Shown in pieces: positions 59,783 through 64,000 of a stretch of 64,000 bases of DNA. This stretch comes from an uncultured Pedobacter sp. (GTDB lineage Bacteria > Bacteroidota > Bacteroidia > Sphingobacteriales > Sphingobacteriaceae), in NCBI RefSeq assembly GCF_946480185.1, contig NZ_CAMLIG010000003.1:62001-126000 (forward strand), in the 5' to 3' direction. The first letter of the stretch is position 1. Each line of letters begins with the position of its first letter. Made by a program: the position numbers and the translations under genes. Under the pieces are notes generated by a model. The model saw only the letters and a program-made list of their open reading frames with translations, did not search any database and was not told the DNA's origin.

Positions 59783-62700
59783 TTATTGTACCGTTAATTT
59801 TGAAACCCTTAATCCTTTTTCGTCAGGGTTTGATATTTTAAGCGTATAAGTTCCTGCGTTAATCATGCTTCCGGTGGTGGTGGTAAAATAACTCCATTTC
59901 CCCTCAATCGATGGAGAAAAATTGGCTAACTCTTCCTTCATCAATGTGCCATCCAAAGAAAAAAGTTGAATTTTAGCCTTAATATCCTTCCCTGTTTGGT
60001 TAACATATCTTAAGGTTAACGAATATACATCCCCCACGCCGGTGTCAAAGCTCCAACTGATAAAACCTTTGTTTTCTGTTTTAAAAGTAAGGCTTTCGTA
60101 TTTATAGATTTTCTCCAATTTAATGTCACCATCAAATTTGGCTACCTCTGGTTTGTAATCGTTAGATGGTTTTAAATCGTAAGCCGGTTCCAACTCGCTG
60201 GTGGGTTTAGCAATGACTAAATAATCTTTACTGCCAATGTTTTGCAGATTAATTTCTTGTGCTTGCTTAAACCGTTTGCGGTAAACCTGATAAGTTTTTC
60301 CGCCATCTTCATCAGTTTGTAAAGTGGTTTTGGTGTTCTCAAACTCTTTTAATCCGGCAACTTCCATAATTCCCGCAATTGCGACGTAAACATCAGCATC
60401 TTCATTTAAAGCAAGCTTAGTAACTGGCGAATTTTTAAGTGCGCTTAAAAAAGTAGCCCCAAATAATTTCGGTGGAAGCTGGCTGAAAGCAATATTTTTA
60501 TCTGTATAAACCTGATCGCCAATATCCAACCATTCTTTCATTTTAAAATCTGAAGAATTTTGCACCAATGATTTTGAAGCTGCGAAAGGTTTTAAATTGG
60601 GATTTAAACTTGCAATGGCTATCGCAGAAATTAAAGATTGACCTGCCACAGACTGCGGAAAATGAATTTTCAAAAGTCCGTTTTCTACTTTTACTTTGAT
60701 GGTTTTCTTTAGCGCTGTGTTGTGTCCAGCTTCTTTCCAAACATCTAAATTTTTAATATATATACTATCATTAACGGCGATATTCATTAATCGTTCTCCG
60801 CTGTGATTGTTTAAATCGCCACTGCCAAGCCAAGGTTCTATAAAATAAAGTTCTACTAAATATTCTCCGTTTGCTACCGGAAATTCATATTTCAATTCGT
60901 CTCTTCCATACCTGAAATGCTGGAATAAAGGCCAGTCTTTGGTATTTTTTATGGGGTCAAAAGTTCTTCGCTGACTGGCAAAATAAGCTGGCATATCTTT
61001 ATAATTTGCTGTCCATGAAGTAGAGCCCCAAGTTGCTTTATCTTTTCGGTTGATGTCTGCACTCCAAACCTGATTTTCGCTATCAGTATATTCGCCTCCG
61101 CCACAATTAACACGGTATAAATAATTGTAATTTGGTTGGGCTTTTAATAAATCTTCATCATTCACCAGTTTATAAAAATGAGGCGATTTTGGTAAATGAT
61201 TCAATACAATAGTATCTCTAACCACTGCTTTTCCAGCGATATAACCTACTGCATAAAGTACATTATATTGAATGTTTACGTTGTTCCAATTGAAATGGGT
61301 CCCAGTTTTTCCACGCTTTCGCTTTCCTAAAGATGATGCATCTACATCGTTAAAAAGCTCCACTTCATCGCAATTGGAATAAACAGTAATTCCGTTTTTG
61401 ATACCCGGCTTAAGCCATCGATTTGGCCAAGTATGCGAAACAATGTAAACCATGGGGTCTATTTTGGGCGCATAATTGGATTTAAACATATAATAAACAT
61501 CCGCTGGCTCGCCCCATGAGGTAAACAACCCTTTGTAATTCACCGGACCAATAGCGTCCATTTCTCGATAACCTTCGCCACCTTGCACCCTGCCGGGATT
61601 ATCATGCGAGTTATAAAGCCAGAAGTAATGTCCGCTGATTTCGTTTTTTACCGAATCTGCCAAACGAACTTTCTGCTCCATCAATTGCGTCATACGGTCT
61701 TCGCTGTAAACTCCGTTTTGGTCAAAAGCACCTTCGGTGTGCAAATCTAAAGTTCTCCAGGCACCATATTCGCCAACTAAAACCTGTTTTTTTAAATCTT
61801 CGGCATAAGTTGCAGGATCTCCGCCGTAAGTGCCCGTCCAGTTTTGCGGTACATCCCAATCGGTTCCCTCGCCACCGTTACAGGTAGTTACCAAACGTTG
61901 CGACGATGCCGTAGGATCCAAATCACGGATAATTTGGGTGCATTCCTCTGCAAATTCTTTCGGAATTCGGCTTTCATTCTGCAGTCCCCACATTACCACC
62001 GCCGGATTGCTCCGTCTTTCCTTTACCCAGTCTTTTAAAAGCTTTTTAAAATTCGCTTTAAACGCCGGATTATCAAACCAAATATGCGCTGAAAACTGTG
62101 TCCACCATAAAATTCCTTTTTCCTCCATCAAATCTCCATAAAGCAAATTATGCGGTTGATGCGCATCGCGAAAAGCATTAAAACCGGCTTGTTGTAACAA
62201 TGAAATTCTCGATCTGATTTCCTCATGCGTAAAAGCATGGCTGTAGCCGATGGCGTGTTCGTACTCGGCAATTCCGTTAATGAAAACTGGTTTGCCGTTG
62301 AGGTAAAAACGCTGGTCTTTGGCTTCCACCGATTTTGGCCAGCTAATCCATCTGATACCGTAGTTCAGCGTATCGGTATCTAAAATTTTATTGCCCGATT
62401 TAATATTGGTGACAATTTTATAGAGGTAAGGGTTTTCCAATGACCACAAGGTCACATTTTTTAAATTGTTAAAACTTTGAGGAACTTGCCCAACTTCATC
62501 CGCTTTAAGCGATATTTTTGTATTTATTGATTTTATCACTCGCCCTGCCCTATCCATCAATTGGTTTTCAACGGTAATTTTCGCTTCCTTTTTTTGATAG
62601 TTTTTAACTTCCGTTTGCAGATGAATGGTACTGTTTTCCGCTCTTACGGTGGTATCATTCCAGGCATGGACACCAAAAGGCTCGATTTTTACGGGATTGC

Positions 62701-63271
62701 TGATGATTAAATGCACCGGACGGAAAATTCCCAAGGGTTGCGAGCCTTCGGAAAAACCACGTTCGTCAGAACAGCCACCGCAAACCCAGGGTAAATCTCT
62801 TATGTCTGCCGGATGTTCGGCATAAACGGTTAAGATATTCGTTTTTCCATCTCGGTAAATGACCTCGCTGGCATCCAAAGTAAAAGTTGTTCTTCCGCCG
62901 GCATGTTCGCCGATTTGCTTTCCGTTTAACCACACCGTGGCGTAAGAACCCACGCCCTCAAAAAAGAGAAACAGTTTTTTTTCGGCGGAAGCCTTAACCG
63001 AAAACTTTTTACGATACCAAGCGTTGCCATGCAAATTTCCATGCATCAATCGGCGATAGCCTCCGTAATCGTCCCAATTATGCGGAACGTTTACTTTTTT
63101 CCAATCGTTATCCTTAAAATCAGCTGATTTGAATTGAGGTTGGTCTTTAGCATTGTTTTCATCTAAAGCAGTTTGCCAATTGCTATTCAACAAAATATCT
63201 TGTCTTATCTGTGCAAAAGCTTGTAAAAATCCGATGGAAAAAATGATTGCCAGAATGCCTTTCAACCTCAT
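59783..63271 (-). CDS. Family GH2 glycoside hydrolase with malectin-like domain
   Basis: A 1162-residue exported enzyme, probably a beta-galactosidase-type hydrolase. After a signal peptide (to about residue 20) come the GH2 sugar-binding domain (about 28-195), the Ig-like domain (about 200-305) and the GH2 barrel (about 315-620). The acid/base is E433 in GLQNES and the nucleophile E501 in VGEYGAWR. A malectin-like domain (about 725-880) and further beta-rich modules follow to the C-terminus. It begins one base after the GH95 gene. Together they would strip fucosylated galactosides. Confidence 0.9.
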   Translation of the reverse strand: MRLKGILAIIFSIGFLQAFAQIRQDILLNSNWQTALDENNAKDQPQFKSADFKDNDWKKVNVPHNWDDYGGYRRLMHGNLHGNAWYRKKFSVKASAEKKLFLFFEGVGSYATVWLNGKQIGEHAGGRTTFTLDASEVIYRDGKTNILTVYAEHPADIRDLPWVCGGCSDERGFSEGSQPLGIFRPVHLIISNPVKIEPFGVHAWNDTTVRAENSTIHLQTEVKNYQKKEAKITVENQLMDRAGRVIKSINTKISLKADEVGQVPQSFNNLKNVTLWSLENPYLYKIVTNIKSGNKILDTDTLNYGIRWISWPKSVEAKDQRFYLNGKPVFINGIAEYEHAIGYSHAFTHEEIRSRISLLQQAGFNAFRDAHQPHNLLYGDLMEEKGILWWTQFSAHIWFDNPAFKANFKKLLKDWVKERRSNPAVVMWGLQNESRIPKEFAEECTQIIRDLDPTASSQRLVTTCNGGEGTDWDVPQNWTGTYGGDPATYAEDLKKQVLVGEYGAWRTLDLHTEGAFDQNGVYSEDRMTQLMEQKVRLADSVKNEISGHYFWLYNSHDNPGRVQGGEGYREMDAIGPVNYKGLFTSWGEPADVYYMFKSNYAPKIDPMVYIVSHTWPNRWLKPGIKNGITVYSNCDEVELFNDVDASSLGKRKRGKTGTHFNWNNVNIQYNVLYAVGYIAGKAVVRDTIVLNHLPKSPHFYKLVNDEDLLKAQPNYNYLYRVNCGGGEYTDSENQVWSADINRKDKATWGSTSWTANYKDMPAYFASQRRTFDPIKNTKDWPLFQHFRYGRDELKYEFPVANGEYLVELYFIEPWLGSGDLNNHSGERLMNIAVNDSIYIKNLDVWKEAGHNTALKKTIKVKVENGLLKIHFPQSVAGQSLISAIAIASLNPNLKPFAASKSLVQNSSDFKMKEWLDIGDQVYTDKNIAFSQLPPKLFGATFLSALKNSPVTKLALNEDADVYVAIAGIMEVAGLKEFENTKTTLQTDEDGGKTYQVYRKRFKQAQEINLQNIGSKDYLVIAKPTSELEPAYDLKPSNDYKPEVAKFDGDIKLEKIYKYESLTFKTENKGFISWSFDTGVGDVYSLTLRYVNQTGKDIKAKIQLFSLDGTLMKEELANFSPSIEGKWSYFTTTTGSMINAGTYTLKISNPDEKGLRVSKLTVQ

Positions 63272-63272
63272 G

Positions 63273-64000
63273 CTATTTCTTTTGTAATTCTTTGTTAAAA
63301 CGATAATTTTTTCCTGCTTTCGCTAAAAAGGTAGTGGTTTTCCCTTTATAGTTGATGGTGCATTTTTCCGTAATTGCAGGCCTTATTTCCAGATGCGCTA
63401 ATATTCCATCATTCCATTTCATAGCTATGGTGTATGCACCTCTGGCTTTCATACCCTTAACTTCGCCATTCGGCAAACCGGAAGGCAATGCCGGCAAAAT
63501 GTCTAAACTGCCGTTCTGACTTTGCAAAAGCATTTCTGCTAAACCTGCCGCACCACCAAAATTCCCATCAATTTGGAAAGGCGGATGCGCATCAAACATG
63601 TTCCTGTAAACTCCGCCCCTTTCGCTTGCGTTACCATTTTCAGCCGGACTCAATAGTTTATCCATCATCATTAAAGCATGGTTGCCATCTTTATATCTCG
63701 CCCATAAATTCACTTTCCACGCAATACTCCAACCCGTACCTTCGTCACCACGGTACAATAAAGATTGTTTAGAAGCTTCCATCACTTTTGGGTTTTTAAT
63801 ATAATTGATGTCGTTGCCCGGATAAACTCCCCACAAATGAGAAACATGGCGATGAGTGTCTGCGGTATCGTCGATATCTTGCAACCATTCTTGTAGTTGC
63901 CCGTGTTTACCGATTTGGTTTGGCGCAATCTGCGAAACCATCATTCTCAAACTATCGGCAAAAGCTTTACCCTCATTTAAAATTTCGGAAGCTTTGATAC
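63273..64000 (-). CDS. Family GH95 alpha-L-fucosidase, C-terminal part (5' end outside window)
   Basis: The minus-strand frame is open to the right edge (it continues IKASEILNEGKAFADSLRMM beyond the first ATG at 63950), so the start is missing. Visible parts are HRHVSHLWGVYPG, the catalytic region GDEGTGWSIAWKVNLWARYKDG, and PPFQIDGNFGGAAGLAEMLLQS, all typical of GH95, followed by the C-terminal beta domain. The family removes alpha-1,2-linked L-fucose by inversion. It is the most upstream fucose gene seen. Confidence 0.92.
   Translation of the reverse strand, partial: IKASEILNEGKAFADSLRMMVSQIAPNQIGKHGQLQEWLQDIDDTADTHRHVSHLWGVYPGNDINYIKNPKVMEASKQSLLYRGDEGTGWSIAWKVNLWARYKDGNHALMMMDKLLSPAENGNASERGGVYRNMFDAHPPFQIDGNFGGAAGLAEMLLQSQNGSLDILPALPSGLPNGEVKGMKARGAYTIAMKWNDGILAHLEIRPAITEKCTINYKGKTTTFLAKAGKNYRFNKELQKK

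Overview
The window is about 64 kb of an AT-rich chromosome from a Bacteroidetes bacterium, most likely a Sphingobacteriaceae member close to Pedobacter. The grounds are the SusC/SusD pair with a FecR and ECF sigma factor, promoter boxes of the Bacteroidetes type (TAnnTTTG), a fused CcoN-CcoO oxidase subunit, a TTG-rich start usage with no obvious Shine-Dalgarno sequences, and a dense carbohydrate-degradation operon. No database search was possible; all family names come from reading motifs.

Layout. 1-1290: the 3' part of a large serine recombinase whose frame runs antisense through a tRNA-Leu(GAG) gene, probably one end of an integrated element. 1.9-11.9 kb: housekeeping genes (engB, a UbiA prenyltransferase, M3 peptidase, ftsB-like, TRIC channel, a VWA-like membrane protein, alcohol dehydrogenase, fabG, a YhcH lipoprotein) with a broken SIMPL-domain gene. 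11.9-19.2 kb: a remnant of a LuxR-type regulator, then an ECF sigma / FecR / SusC / SusD unit on the minus strand. 19.2-27.4 kb: queE, an OmpA/PD40 protein, pirin, a lipoprotein, a GH20 hexosaminidase, and trxB.

27.5-56 kb is dominated by genes for low-oxygen and nitric oxide life: a DGC-domain protein and quinol NO reductase (divergent), MprF with two VirJ/AcvB-like hydrolases, a five-gene operon headed by the Ric/ScdA iron-sulfur repair protein with two haem-copper-oxidase-like membrane proteins, the cbb3 oxidase cluster ccoNO-Q-P-G-fixH-safE, glpD, hemN, D-lactate dehydrogenase, then a sensor kinase with a FixL-type PAS domain and a response regulator fused directly to a CRP/FNR DNA-binding module. 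The recognition helix of that fusion (ETVSR) suits FNR-type sites, and TGAT-N4-ATCA palindromes lie upstream of ccoNO, norB, the lactate dehydrogenase, queE and an unrecognised flavin-type protein at 54 kb. At ccoNO, norB and the lactate dehydrogenase the distance from box centre to the promoter -7 element is the same (58.5 bases). I read this as a compact oxygen-sensing circuit in which FixL, FixJ and FixK functions are carried by two proteins.

56-64 kb: an orphan Vsr endonuclease, a folded inverted-repeat element with 21-base perfect arms, and a minus-strand L-fucose operon (GH95, GH2, aldo/keto reductase, fuconolactonase-like hydrolase, zinc alcohol dehydrogenase) that runs off the right edge. 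No CRISPR array, rRNA or intact insertion sequence was seen.
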